Below the pieces are notes generated by a model. That model was not told the DNA's origin, did not search any database, and saw only the letters and a list, made by a program, of their open reading frames with translations. This document shows, piece after piece, positions 39,333-49,130 of a stretch of 64,000 bases of DNA. This DNA comes from Pelagibacteraceae bacterium AG-447-E22. Its GTDB lineage: Bacteria > Pseudomonadota > Alphaproteobacteria > Pelagibacterales > Pelagibacteraceae. The first letter of the stretch is position 1, and each line of letters starts with the position of its first letter. The translations under genes were made by a program, and so were the position numbers. The stretch spans positions 1 to 64,000 of the forward strand of contig QCQC01000002.1 in the NCBI GenBank assembly GCA_003212295.1, given 5' to 3'.

Positions 39333-39959
39333 TTATAGATTAATAAAATTACTAATTATTTTAAGTCCAATTTTATCACTCTTTTCAGGATGAAATTGAG
39401 TTCCAAATATATTTTCTTTTTCAACAGAACAAACAATATTTGATGAATAATCTGTTGTAGCAGAAACTACATTTTTGTCCTCTGGAACAAATTCATAACT
39501 GTGAACAAAATACATGTGAGAATTATTTTCTATGTCTTTAAAAATTTTACCATCTTTTACAATATTAATTTGATTCCAACCAATATGAGGAAGTTTATAC
39601 TTTCCATTTTGATTGTCTATTTTTGAGACTTTGCCTAAAATCCAACCTAGTCCTTTAGTTTCAATTTCTTCATAACCGATATCAGCAAACATTTGCATGC
39701 CAACACAAATTCCAAGAAGGGGTTTTTTATTTGTTATTGCAAATTCATTGAGAGTATCTGTTAGGCCACCAATTTTATTTAAAGCATCTACACAACTTTT
39801 AAATGAGCCCTGCCCTGGTAAAACAACTTTATCACTTGATTTAATTTTATTTAAATCTGCAGTTACCTTAATATTTACTTTGTCTTTAGCAACTTCCTTA
39901 AAAGAGTTTATTACCGAGCTAATATTACCCGAGTTATAGTCAACAATTGTAACGTTCAT
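39333..39959 (-). CDS. hisH: Imidazole glycerol phosphate synthase amidotransferase subunit
   Basis: VTIVDYNSGNISSV, KVVLPGQGSF, PLLGICVGMQMFADIGYE, GTQFHPEKSDKIG. Confidence 0.98.
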   Translation of the reverse strand: MNVTIVDYNSGNISSVINSFKEVAKDKVNIKVTADLNKIKSSDKVVLPGQGSFKSCVDALNKIGGLTDTLNEFAITNKKPLLGICVGMQMFADIGYEEIETKGLGWILGKVSKIDNQNGKYKLPHIGWNQINIVKDGKIFKDIENNSHMYFVHSYEFVPEDKNVVSATTDYSSNIVCSVEKENIFGTQFHPEKSDKIGLKIISNFINL

Positions 39960-39964
39960 TAAAC

Positions 39965-40555
39965 TTATAAAGAACCTTTAGTAGAAGGAATTGATTTTTT
40001 ATTCCTTGGGTCCATTTCCAATGCGGTTCTTAAAGATCTTGCTAATCCTTTAAAGCAAGACTCAATAATATGGTGACTGTTATCACCATAAATATTTTCA
40101 ACGTGTAATGTAATTCCAGCTGCTTGCGAAAAAGCTTGGAACCACTCTTTGAACAATTCTGTATCCATCTCGCCTAATTTTTCTACTTTTAGCTTAACTT
40201 TCCAAATTAAGTAGGGTCTGTTAGATATGTCTATTGCAACCCTTGTTAATGTTTCATCCATTGGAATCATTGCATGTGCATACCTTCTTATCCCAATAAA
40301 TTTTTTAGATGCTTTTTTTAAAGCTTCACCAATAGCGATTCCAGTATCCTCAGTTGTATGATGTAAATCTATGTGGGTATCACCTTTGGCTTTAATATTC
40401 ATATCGATTGATGAATGCTTAGATAATTGTTCAAGCATATGGTTTAAAAAACCAATTCCAGTATCAATTTTATATTTACCATTACCATCAATATTAAGAT
40501 CAACACTGATACTTGTCTCTTTGGTTTTTCTGCTTATTTTGCCTTTGCGCTTCAT
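39965..40555 (-). CDS. hisB: Imidazoleglycerol-phosphate dehydratase
   Basis: [72 protein letters not shown]. Confidence 0.98.
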   Translation of the reverse strand: MKRKGKISRKTKETSISVDLNIDGNGKYKIDTGIGFLNHMLEQLSKHSSIDMNIKAKGDTHIDLHHTTEDTGIAIGEALKKASKKFIGIRRYAHAMIPMDETLTRVAIDISNRPYLIWKVKLKVEKLGEMDTELFKEWFQAFSQAAGITLHVENIYGDNSHHIIESCFKGLARSLRTALEMDPRNKKSIPSTKGSL

Positions 40556-40611
40556 AATTAAAAATAGGTATACATATATTATTCAATTATGGCAATAATA
40601 CTAAACCTGGT

Positions 40612-40639
40612 CTTGAACTATTGAATTTAGTATCCATTT
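40612..40639 (+). promoter_or_regulatory. Candidate RpoH (sigma32)-type promoter of hslVU
   Basis: CTTGAA (40612-40617), 16 nt, CCATTT (40634-40639); resembles the sigma32 CTTGAA...CCCCATnT consensus ahead of a classic heat-shock operon. Confidence 0.4.
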
Positions 40640-40646
40640 ATAAGCT

Positions 40647-41162
40647 ATGACAACGATTGTATTAGTTAGAAAAAATAATGAAGTAGTTGTGGCGGGAGAT
40701 GGCCAAGTAAGTATGGGCAATACTGTTGTGAAAAGTACCGCTTCAAAAGTTAGAAAAATTGAAAAGAGAGGCGTTGTTGCGGGATTTGCTGGATCAACAG
40801 CTGATGCGCTTACATTGTTTGAAAGATTAGAGGCAAAATTAGAAAAACATGCTGGGAATTTATCAAGAGCTGCCGTTGAACTGGCTAAAGATTGGAGAAC
40901 AGATAAATATTTAAGAAGACTTGAAGCTTTAATGGCTGTTGGTGATAAAGAAAATAGTTATATCATTTCTGGAACTGGAGATGTTTTAGAGCCTGAGGGT
41001 GATGTGATTGGAATAGGTTCAGGAGGTAATTATGCTTTAGCAGCTGGTAAGGTTTTAATGGGAACAGACATGAATGCTGAACAACTTGCTAAAAAAGCGA
41101 TAGAAGTTGCTGCAGAAATATGTGTATTTACTAATAATAACGTTAAAACAGAAAAAATATAA
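40647..41162 (+). CDS. hslV: ATP-dependent protease subunit HslV
   Basis: [65 protein letters not shown]. Confidence 0.98.
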   Translation: MTTIVLVRKNNEVVVAGDGQVSMGNTVVKSTASKVRKIEKRGVVAGFAGSTADALTLFERLEAKLEKHAGNLSRAAVELAKDWRTDKYLRRLEALMAVGDKENSYIISGTGDVLEPEGDVIGIGSGGNYALAAGKVLMGTDMNAEQLAKKAIEVAAEICVFTNNNVKTEKI

Positions 41163-42535
41163 TGGACAAATCTAACGTAACAAAATTACATCCAAAAGAT
41201 AAAAATTCATCGAAAGAAACTTTTTTAGGTAGTTCTTTATCTCCAAGAGAAATCGTTTCTGAACTAGATAGATTTGTAGTTGGTCAAAATAAAGCTAAAA
41301 GAGCAGTCGCAGTTGCATTGAGAAATAGATGGCGAAGACAAGCTCTTAAGGGTGAGATGAAAAATGAAATATTACCCAAAAATATTTTGATGATAGGTCC
41401 TACAGGTGTTGGAAAAACTGAAATATCAAGACGATTATCAAAACTTGCTGAAGCTCCATTTGTAAAAGTAGAAGCTACAAGGTTTACTGAAGTTGGATAT
41501 GTCGGAAGAGATGTAGAACAAATCGTAAGAGATTTAATTGAAATTGCGATATCAATGGAAAAAATAAAAAAAAGAAAAGAGGTAAAAGCAAAAGCTCAAA
41601 AATTTGCTGAAGAAAAAGTACTGGACGCTTTAGTTGGTAAGAAAGCCAGTTCTGCTACAAGAGAAAGTTTTAGACAAAGATTAAGAAACGGTGATTTGGA
41701 TGATAATGAAATTGAAATAGCTGTTAATGACACTGGAAATAACGGGACTTCTTTTGAAATACCCGGAATGCCAGGTGCAAACATTGGAATGATTAATATT
41801 GGAGAAATGATTGGAAAATCTATGGGTCCCAAAGAAAAAAAGAAAAAAATGACAGTTAAAGAATCTCACGAAATATTAATAAATGATGAGTCAGATAAAT
41901 TAATTGAGCAAGACAAGATTGTTAAAGCAGCAAAAATTTCTACTGAAAATAATGGTATAGTTTTTTTAGATGAAATTGATAAAATTTCAGGTCGTACAGA
42001 TAGAGTTGGTGGTGATGTATCAAGAGAAGGTGTGCAAAGAGACTTACTACCTTTAATCGAAGGTACCACAGTAAATACTAAGTACGGCCCAATAAAAACT
42101 GACCATATATTATTTATTGCCTCAGGAGCTTTTCAACTTGCTAAACCGTCCGATCTACTTCCTGAACTTCAAGGAAGATTACCTATCAGAGTTGAGCTTG
42201 AAGCATTAACAAGTGAAGATTTTAAAAGAATTTTAAAAGAGCCTGATTACAGTTTAATCAAACAATACGTTGCTTTACTAAAAACAGAGAATGTGGATTT
42301 AGAATTCTCAGAAGATGGGATTGATGCTATTGCAAATATAGCCTCAGAAGTAAATTCGACGGTAGAAAATATAGGCGCAAGAAGATTGCATACAATAATA
42401 GAAAAAATTTTAGATGAAATTAGTTTCACGGCCACAGATAGAGCTGGAGAGAAAATAATTATTAATAAAGATTATATCTCAAAAAATCTGAATAATTTAG
42501 TCAAAGACACTGACTTATCAAAATTCATTTTATAG
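41162..42535 (+). CDS. hslU: ATP-dependent protease ATPase subunit HslU
   Basis: [77 protein letters not shown]. Confidence 0.98.
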   Translation: MDKSNVTKLHPKDKNSSKETFLGSSLSPREIVSELDRFVVGQNKAKRAVAVALRNRWRRQALKGEMKNEILPKNILMIGPTGVGKTEISRRLSKLAEAPFVKVEATRFTEVGYVGRDVEQIVRDLIEIAISMEKIKKRKEVKAKAQKFAEEKVLDALVGKKASSATRESFRQRLRNGDLDDNEIEIAVNDTGNNGTSFEIPGMPGANIGMINIGEMIGKSMGPKEKKKKMTVKESHEILINDESDKLIEQDKIVKAAKISTENNGIVFLDEIDKISGRTDRVGGDVSREGVQRDLLPLIEGTTVNTKYGPIKTDHILFIASGAFQLAKPSDLLPELQGRLPIRVELEALTSEDFKRILKEPDYSLIKQYVALLKTENVDLEFSEDGIDAIANIASEVNSTVENIGARRLHTIIEKILDEISFTATDRAGEKIIINKDYISKNLNNLVKDTDLSKFIL

Positions 42536-42943
42536 TTTTTTTTTTAAATAAATATAAAAAGCTCCTTCTCCTCCGTCATAGATTTTAGCAACTTCTATAT
42601 CTTGTATCAAACTCATTAAATTTTTATTATTTTGAATAAAATCTGGCACAGAGTTTTTTAAAATTCCCAAATCTTTAGATCTATATGGATCTTTTGAGTT
42701 ATCAGAATGTAGACCTTTTCCAGTAATAACAATTATTTTTTTTACTCCAATTTTATGTGAGTCTATTATTACTTTCTCTATTTTTTTATTTGCATCCTCT
42801 AAAGAATATCCATGAAGGTCTATCTTTTTTGTGGAAATCTCTTTTTTAATATTTAATTCTAAATCTTTGTTGGGTAATGAGCCTTTACTGGATAAAAAAT
42901 TTTCCCAATCTTTTTTATCCTTGTCTGAGATTTTTTTTTTCAA
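42530..42943 (-). CDS. Smr/MutS2 domain protein
   Basis: [55 protein letters not shown]. Confidence 0.93.
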   Translation of the reverse strand: MKKKISDKDKKDWENFLSSKGSLPNKDLELNIKKEISTKKIDLHGYSLEDANKKIEKVIIDSHKIGVKKIIVITGKGLHSDNSKDPYRSKDLGILKNSVPDFIQNNKNLMSLIQDIEVAKIYDGGEGAFYIYLKKKL

Positions 42944-43582
42944 TTACGTTAATGTTTCGACTAATTGCCAATTTGGGTTATTTGATTTTGTATCTCTTGA
43001 AAACACCCATGTATCGTAAATTTTTTTAATTTTTTCTGGATCACCAGAAATTATTTTTTTTTCTTTATCTTTTATACAAGTTATAACTTCACTTACAAAA
43101 TCTACAGTAACTTTCAATATGCTGTCACTTTTTTTATGCTCTTTAATATTAGCAGAGTTAATTCCAATAAAAGTAATTTCTGCATGAAGACCTTTATTGT
43201 TTCTTTCTTTTAAGGCTTCATTAAATTGATCAAAAATTTTTTTACTTAGTAAAGGTTTGCTAGTTGTTAGCTTATTATCATTATCACTAAAATCTGTAAT
43301 AATGGTTTCATAAGCAATTTTTGCACCTCTAAGAAATTCCTTCTGAGCTTCTTCATCAAATATTTCAGTATTTTTAAACTTATTATTTAAAGCTTGATTT
43401 TTAATGACTTCTTCAAATTGTGTAGTTGATTTAGCTTCAAAACCAGATCTCCTTCCCAATATTCCTCTTAATCTTAAAAAGATAAAGCCCGCAATCATTG
43501 CAAGAAGTATTATATCAATGTACTCTAAACTATAATTCATGACATGATAGTAATTACTATGTTGAATAATTTCAACTAGCAA
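42944..43582 (-). CDS. Tim44/TimA domain-containing protein
   Basis: N-terminal TM, FLRLRGILGRRSG, EFLRGAKIAYETIITDFSDNDN, VDFVSEVITCIKDKEKKIISGDPEKIKKIYDTWVFSRDTKSNNPNWQLVET. Confidence 0.92.
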   Translation of the reverse strand: MLVEIIQHSNYYHVMNYSLEYIDIILLAMIAGFIFLRLRGILGRRSGFEAKSTTQFEEVIKNQALNNKFKNTEIFDEEAQKEFLRGAKIAYETIITDFSDNDNKLTTSKPLLSKKIFDQFNEALKERNNKGLHAEITFIGINSANIKEHKKSDSILKVTVDFVSEVITCIKDKEKKIISGDPEKIKKIYDTWVFSRDTKSNNPNWQLVETLT

Positions 43583-43597
43583 TTACATTAAAGACAA

Positions 43598-44023
43598 ATG
43601 AACTCAGTTATTTTAACAATTATATTGGTCCCGATAGTTGAAATTTATCTTTTTATTAAAATTGGGGGCAATATAGGAGCTTTTAACACTATTTCATTAA
43701 TTTTTATAACAGCTTTAATTGGCGTACTTTATGCAAGATATGAAGGTCTTAATACACTAAGGTCTGGTTTCACACAATTGGTCAAGAACGAATTACCAGC
43801 GTATGAAATAATATCTGGAGCAGCAATAGCCTTTGCAGCTCTGTTACTTATAATTCCTGGTTTTGCGACAGATCTTGTTGGTTTTTTATTAATTTTTCCG
43901 TTAACAAGGAAACTATTTTTTCGAAATATTATTGGAAAAATAAAAAAGAAAGAAAATAAAAGTAAAGATTATATAGATGGAGATTTTGAAGATATAGAAG
44001 AGGATAATGACAAAAAAGTTTAA
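43598..44023 (+). CDS. fxsA: FxsA family membrane protein
   Basis: VPIVEIYLFIKIGGNIGAFNTISLIFITALIGVLYARYEGLNTL, FAALLLIIPGFATDLVGFLLIFPLTRKLF. Confidence 0.95.
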   Translation: MNSVILTIILVPIVEIYLFIKIGGNIGAFNTISLIFITALIGVLYARYEGLNTLRSGFTQLVKNELPAYEIISGAAIAFAALLLIIPGFATDLVGFLLIFPLTRKLFFRNIIGKIKKKENKSKDYIDGDFEDIEEDNDKKV

Positions 44024-44429
44024 AATATTAGGTCAATATATAAAAGATATGTCAAGCGAAACAGCGGATGTTGAAACATTCTTGTTTGTTAAAGATAATA
44101 TTTCTAAATATCAATTAAATATTGATATTAACTCGAAGGCTATAAAAAATAAACTAATTGAGGTAAATGTAACTCTGAAGTTTGAAGATAAAGAGCCTAG
44201 CGAAAAAAAATCTTACTTCGAAATAGTTTATGCTTCAATTATTAGATTAAGTGAAGATGTAAAAGAAAAAAAAGAGCTAGAAAAAATAATTTTAAGTGAT
44301 GTTCCTACTGAAATTTTTCCAAATTTAGAAAAAGCTTTTTTGAACTTGATACATAATTCTGGATATCCAGGTATAAAATTAGAAAAAAAGATTGATTTTA
44401 TTAAACTATATAACGAAAAATTTAACTAA
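44007..44429 (+). CDS. secB: Protein-export chaperone SecB
   Basis: FKILGQYIKDMSSETADVETFLF, YFEIVYASIIRL, FPNLEKAFLNLIHNSGYPGIKLEKKIDFIKLY. Confidence 0.88.
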   Translation: MTKKFKILGQYIKDMSSETADVETFLFVKDNISKYQLNIDINSKAIKNKLIEVNVTLKFEDKEPSEKKSYFEIVYASIIRLSEDVKEKKELEKIILSDVPTEIFPNLEKAFLNLIHNSGYPGIKLEKKIDFIKLYNEKFN

Positions 44430-45087
44430 AAAAATTTTTCTTTAAATTATCAGTCAAAAATTTTTTATGTCTTTTTAATTCATCTGATGATAACTCAACA
44501 ACTTCCTTATAATAAGATGTTTCTTTTATTTTTTTTTTATTTAAATGAATATTTTCAACTTTAAAGTCTAAGGTAGGTTCTTTTTGATCGAGTAAATTTA
44601 TATATACTTTTGCTAAAAGATCACAATCTATTAGTGCGGTATGTTGAGTTCTTTTAGAATTATCAATTCGATATCTCTTACAAAGAGCATCTAAACTAGT
44701 TGATGAACCAGGAAATTTATCTCTTGCTAAAATTAATGTATCTACAATTTCATTTTCTAATCTTTTAATTCCAAGCAAGCCGAGTTCATTATTCAGATGT
44801 GCTAAATCAAATTCTGCGTTATGTATTACCAAAGTTTTATCCTTTACAAAGTCTAAAAAATCTTGAGCGACATCTTTAAACTTTTGTTTAGAAGCAAGAA
44901 AATCATCAGTATAACCATGAACTTCAAGAGCTTTTTCAGAAACTTTTCTCTCAGGATTTAAATAACAATGAAATTTATTTTTTGTCGGAATTAGATTCTC
45001 TAATTCTATACATCCAATTTCAACTATACGATGCCCATCTTTAACTGAAATTCCAGTCGTTTCTGTGTCTAAAATAATTTCTTTCAT
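44422..45087 (-). CDS. dnaQ: DNA polymerase III epsilon subunit
   Basis: EIILDTETTGISVKDGHRIVEIGCIEL, LVIHNAEFDLAHLNNEL, RYRIDNSKRTQHTALIDCDLLAKVY. Confidence 0.97.
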   Translation of the reverse strand: MKEIILDTETTGISVKDGHRIVEIGCIELENLIPTKNKFHCYLNPERKVSEKALEVHGYTDDFLASKQKFKDVAQDFLDFVKDKTLVIHNAEFDLAHLNNELGLLGIKRLENEIVDTLILARDKFPGSSTSLDALCKRYRIDNSKRTQHTALIDCDLLAKVYINLLDQKEPTLDFKVENIHLNKKKIKETSYYKEVVELSSDELKRHKKFLTDNLKKNFFS

Positions 45088-45089
45088 AA

Positions 45090-45656
45090 TTAAATTTGAT
45101 TAAGAATTCTTTTAACATATTTTTCGATAGTTTTTGTTTTAAAATCATTTTTAATAATAAAATTTGATTTTTTTTTTTTATAATCAAGTGAAAGTTGAAT
45201 CTTTTTAAATATTTTAAAAAGTTTTTTATTGTAATTTTTTCTCTTTTTTAAGCGTCTTAAAAGCTCTGATTTTTTTGGTTGTATAAATATTAGTATATCT
45301 TTTGGTTTGTTAATCTTATTTTCTAACAAAAGAGGTATATCTAAAATTACTATCTTTTTATTTTTATTTTTTTTTAAAAAGATATTCATTTTTTTTCTTA
45401 TTTCTAAATGAACAATTTTTATAATTTTTTTTAAATTATTTTTTTCGGCTAATATAGCATTCGAAATATCTGATTTATGTATTGGAAATTTAATAAAATA
45501 TTCCGGTAAACTTTTTTTTAATTTTTTAAAGATTGATCTATCTTTTTTATATAATTTACCTACTTCTTCATCTGCATTAAATACTGGATATCCAAATTTT
45601 TTAGCAACATAACTTTTCCCAGATCCTATTTCTCCTAAAATACCAATTATTTTCAT
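45090..45656 (-). CDS. coaE: Dephospho-CoA kinase
   Basis: IIGILGEIGSGKSYVAKKFGYPVFNADEEVGKLY, KIVILDIPLLLE; next to dnaQ and aroE. Confidence 0.93.
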   Translation of the reverse strand: MKIIGILGEIGSGKSYVAKKFGYPVFNADEEVGKLYKKDRSIFKKLKKSLPEYFIKFPIHKSDISNAILAEKNNLKKIIKIVHLEIRKKMNIFLKKNKNKKIVILDIPLLLENKINKPKDILIFIQPKKSELLRRLKKRKNYNKKLFKIFKKIQLSLDYKKKKSNFIIKNDFKTKTIEKYVKRILNQI

Positions 45657-46447
45657 TGATCTAAAACTTTTAAAACTTCATCGTTAATTTCAGGTTGAAT
45701 TCCGTGCCAAATTTTAAAAGCGGCTGCAGCTTGATGGATAAACATTCTTTTACCATTTTCTACGCGGTTTCCCATTGATTTTGCATTTTTTAAAAAATTA
45801 GTTTCCTTTGGATTATAGATTACATCATAAAAAAATTTTTCATTTTCAATTTTTGAAAGATCCAAGTTAATTTCTTCATTGTTATTAAGCCCTACACTTG
45901 TCGCGTTAATTATCATATCAAATTGTGGAATTTCCCCCCATTCACATATTGTCAAATTGACAAATATTTCTTTTAATTTTTTAACTTTAGCTATCGTCCT
46001 ATTGGTTATCATAATATTTGATGCATTCATTTTCATAAGAGAAAAAATAATAGATGGTACTACTCCTCCTGCACCAATTATAAAAATCTTTTTTCCATTA
46101 ACATTAAATTTTGTATCTTGTATGGCTGATGAAAACCCGTCAATATCTGTATTGTGGCCAATAATTTTTTTATCTTTTAAATAAATTGTGTTAACAGATC
46201 GTGTTTCCTCAGCTTCATGGCTTAGTTCATCCAAGTAAGAAATAACTTCATTTTTAAAAGGTATTGTAACATTTGCGCCTTCTATTTCTTTGTTTTTAAT
46301 TTTAAGAAATAAATTTTTTAAATCTGAGCTTTCTAATTTCTGTTTTTCAAATACGGCTTTTATATTATTCTTTTTAATCCAAAAATTGTGAAGTTGAGGA
46401 GATTGTGAATGATTTATTGGATTACCAATTACTAAATATTTTTTCAT
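45653..46447 (-). CDS. aroE: Shikimate dehydrogenase
   Basis: YLVIGNPINHSQSPQLHNFWI, GANVTIPFKNEVISYLDELS, IGHNTDIDGFSSAI, IFIIGAGGVVPSIIFSL, MINATSVGL. Confidence 0.97.
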   Translation of the reverse strand: MKKYLVIGNPINHSQSPQLHNFWIKKNNIKAVFEKQKLESSDLKNLFLKIKNKEIEGANVTIPFKNEVISYLDELSHEAEETRSVNTIYLKDKKIIGHNTDIDGFSSAIQDTKFNVNGKKIFIIGAGGVVPSIIFSLMKMNASNIMITNRTIAKVKKLKEIFVNLTICEWGEIPQFDMIINATSVGLNNNEEINLDLSKIENEKFFYDVIYNPKETNFLKNAKSMGNRVENGKRMFIHQAAAAFKIWHGIQPEINDEVLKVLDQ

Positions 46448-46448
46448 T

Positions 46449-47030
46449 TTAATAATTATTTAAATGTTCTTTTATTTTATTTATTGGAAGACCCATTATT
46501 GTATTTTCATCTCCCTCAATATTTGAAAAAAGATTTCTCCCTTCTCCCTCAATTTGATATACGTTATAGGCGTATAAACTCTCGTCTGGTATTTTTTCTA
46601 GATAAGATATTAGGTCTTTTTCATCAAAAGTTTTCATGGTTAAAGTCGCTTTATCAGTATAATTCCATACCATTGAACCATTTTTTGAAATACAAACTGA
46701 ACTGATAAGGTTATGTTTTTTCCCGTTAAGTTTTTTTAAAATAAACAAAGCCTCTTCTCTACTTTCTGGTTTGGAAATTAGTTCACCATTCAAATCAATA
46801 ACACTGTCAGCACCTATTACGATTTTCTCAAGTTTCGTTTGACTAATTTTATTAGCTTTTAATTCTGCAAGATTTTTAGAAATGGTTTCTGGTGTAGCCT
46901 TTTCTTTTATTAAACTTTTTTTAACAATATCTTCGTCAATATTTGAGGGTAAAACACTACAATTTATTCCATTTTTATTTAAAATTTCTTTTCTAACTTT
47001 ACTTTTTGATGCAAGAATTATTTCAATCAT
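46449..47030 (-). CDS. maf: Maf family nucleotide pyrophosphatase
   Basis: IILASKSKVRKEILNKNGI, VIGADSVIDLNGELISKP, YAYNVYQIEGEGRNLFSNIEGDENTIMGLPI. Confidence 0.95.
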   Translation of the reverse strand: MIEIILASKSKVRKEILNKNGINCSVLPSNIDEDIVKKSLIKEKATPETISKNLAELKANKISQTKLEKIVIGADSVIDLNGELISKPESREEALFILKKLNGKKHNLISSVCISKNGSMVWNYTDKATLTMKTFDEKDLISYLEKIPDESLYAYNVYQIEGEGRNLFSNIEGDENTIMGLPINKIKEHLNNY

Positions 47031-47847
47031 TTTTTTTATAAATTTCGTAAATTTTTATTATGGATGCAACTGTTTCTTCTACAGATTTTCTTGTTACATC
47101 AATGACAGGCCATTTATATTTTCTAAAAGTATTTTTGGCTCGATCAACTTCTTTCTTAATATTTTCAAGATTTGTATAATTTTTATTTTCAGATTCTTTA
47201 ATAGAATTCATTCTATTTTTTCTTATATCTGCCAGCCTTTCCGGTTCTGTATTTAAACCAATTACGCACGCCATATTTGGATTATCTTTTAAAGATTTAG
47301 GAATAGAGTTTTCGTCTACTAAAGGTATGTTTGAGGTTTTAAAACCTTTGTTTGCAAGATAGATTGATGTTGGAGTTTTGCTTGTTCTGCTTACACCTAA
47401 AAGAATTATGTCAGATTTATTTAATTCTTTAACTAAATTTCCATCATCATGATTCATTGTAAATTGTATTGCTGCAATTTTCTTATAATATTCTTCGTTT
47501 AATGCGTACTGACCGCTTGGTTGGTGTGAAGCCTTTTGATTCAAAAGTTTTGAAAAGCTTAGTATTAGATCTCCAAGAACACCAAAACATGGAATTTTTT
47601 TATCTTCACTTGTGTTGGCTAAAAATTTTGCCAAATTACTATCAACAATAGAATATAAAATAATTGAATTCGAATTTTTTTCTGCTTCTGACAATATTTT
47701 AAAAATTTGATTTTCTGTTCTTGTAAAAGAATAAGTATGAATTTTATAATCTATATTTTTAAATTGAGCTTTTATAGCTATAAATATTCTATCTAATGTT
47801 TCTCCTGTAGAGTCAGATATAAGATAAATTTGATATGTATTGTTCAT
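47023..47847 (-). CDS. Pyruvate, phosphate dikinase regulatory protein family (kinase/pyrophosphorylase, DUF299)
   Basis: YLISDSTGETLDRIFIAIKAQF, KASHQPSGQYALNEEYYKKIAAIQFTMNHDDG, DIILLGVSRTSKTPTSIYLANKGFKTSNIPLV. Confidence 0.96.
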   Translation of the reverse strand: MNNTYQIYLISDSTGETLDRIFIAIKAQFKNIDYKIHTYSFTRTENQIFKILSEAEKNSNSIILYSIVDSNLAKFLANTSEDKKIPCFGVLGDLILSFSKLLNQKASHQPSGQYALNEEYYKKIAAIQFTMNHDDGNLVKELNKSDIILLGVSRTSKTPTSIYLANKGFKTSNIPLVDENSIPKSLKDNPNMACVIGLNTEPERLADIRKNRMNSIKESENKNYTNLENIKKEVDRAKNTFRKYKWPVIDVTRKSVEETVASIIKIYEIYKKND

Positions 47848-48128
47848 GTATAAACTGTTAACAATATTTTATTATTTAAATCAAATTTTACTAATTTAAT
47901 ATTTTAAAATTTTTGTTGTAAAACCGAAGTTTTATTAACATTATCAAACATCTGTACAATATTTTAGGTAATTTTAAAGAATTGTTAATAAGCTTCAATT
48001 TTTCATATATATTAAATTAATTTAAAACATTAAATGTTAATAAATTGTTTATAAAATGTTCATTAAATTTAATCATCATTATTCACAGGATCTACTAATA
48101 CTACAACCTTATATATTTAATTATTAAT
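47848..48128. other. Putative chromosomal replication origin (oriC)
   Basis: AT-rich noncoding region between ppsR-type gene and hemE; perfect DnaA box TTATTCACA (48079-48087) and three one-mismatch boxes: TTATTAACA (47932-47940), TGTTAATAA (47983-47991), TGTTAATAA (48035-48043). Confidence 0.7.
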
Positions 48129-49130
48129 ATGTCTCCAATTACAGAAGTAATAGTAAATAAAAAAACCAACATTCAACCAGTTTGGATTATGAGACAAGCA
48201 GGCAGATATTTGCCTGAGTTTAGGGAAATTCGAAAAGTTAATACAGATTTTATTAAATTATGTTTAAATGAAAAACTGGCTTCAGAAATAACACTTCAAC
48301 CTTTAAAAAGATTTGAATTAGATGCAGCAATTATTTTTTCAGATATTTTGATGCTCCCATATGGTCTAAATCAAAAGGTTGAATTTAAAAAAAATTTTGG
48401 TCCTTTACTAGGTGACTTAAATTTAGATGAAATTTCTAAAATAGATGAAGTTGACTTTGTTGAAAAAATTTACCCTGTTTATAAAGCCATTAATTTAGTA
48501 AAAAAAAATAAACTTACTAATAATAAAACCATAATAGGTTTTACTGGTGCTCCTTGGACATTACTTGTTTACATGATAAATAAACAATCTCCAAAATTGA
48601 AGCTCAAAGATGATTTTTTTAAAGATGAATTTGTAATAAATCGAATTTTAATAATTCTTGAAAAATTTTTGAAAGTTCATATTAAAAATCAAATAGATAA
48701 TGGAGCTGAGGTAATACAAATTTTTGATAGTTGGGCGGGACTATTAAGTGAGAAAGATCTACCAAATTATATATATATTCCAACTTTAAGTTTAGTTGAT
48801 TACGTTAAGTCTTTAGGAGTGCCTGTAATTTGTTTTCCAAGAGGAATAAAAAATTATAAAAATTATTGTGAAATAGTAAAACCTGATGCAATTTGTATTG
48901 ATTATGATGTTGATCCTATTTTAATTGCTGATCAAATTAATATTCCGATCCAAGGAGGGATGGATCCGAAGATTTTACTATCTGATAAAGAAACTTTAAA
49001 AAAAGAAATAAACAAATATCTCAATATATTTAAACATCATCCATATATATTTAACTTAGGACATGGAATATTACCCGAAACAAAAATAGAAATGATGGAA
49101 TATCTCGTTAAAACAGTAAAAGATTTTTAA
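48129..49130 (+). CDS. hemE: Uroporphyrinogen decarboxylase
   Basis: PVWIMRQAGRYLPEFREIR, LDAAIIFSDILMLPYGLN, GFTGAPWTLLVYMI, QIFDSWAGLL, FNLGHGILPET. Confidence 0.98.
   Translation: MSPITEVIVNKKTNIQPVWIMRQAGRYLPEFREIRKVNTDFIKLCLNEKLASEITLQPLKRFELDAAIIFSDILMLPYGLNQKVEFKKNFGPLLGDLNLDEISKIDEVDFVEKIYPVYKAINLVKKNKLTNNKTIIGFTGAPWTLLVYMINKQSPKLKLKDDFFKDEFVINRILIILEKFLKVHIKNQIDNGAEVIQIFDSWAGLLSEKDLPNYIYIPTLSLVDYVKSLGVPVICFPRGIKNYKNYCEIVKPDAICIDYDVDPILIADQINIPIQGGMDPKILLSDKETLKKEINKYLNIFKHHPYIFNLGHGILPETKIEMMEYLVKTVKDF

Noticed and set aside
46882-47256. Plus-strand 124-aa ORF antisense to maf/ppsR-type genes
   Set aside because: Phe/Ile-rich translation of an AT-rich antisense strand; both minus-strand genes are well supported.
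48011-48034. TTAA-rich stretch in the putative oriC considered as CtrA sites
   Set aside because: Spacings between TTAA half-sites I checked (N6, N4, N3) do not match the TTAA-N7-TTAA consensus; likely just AT richness.
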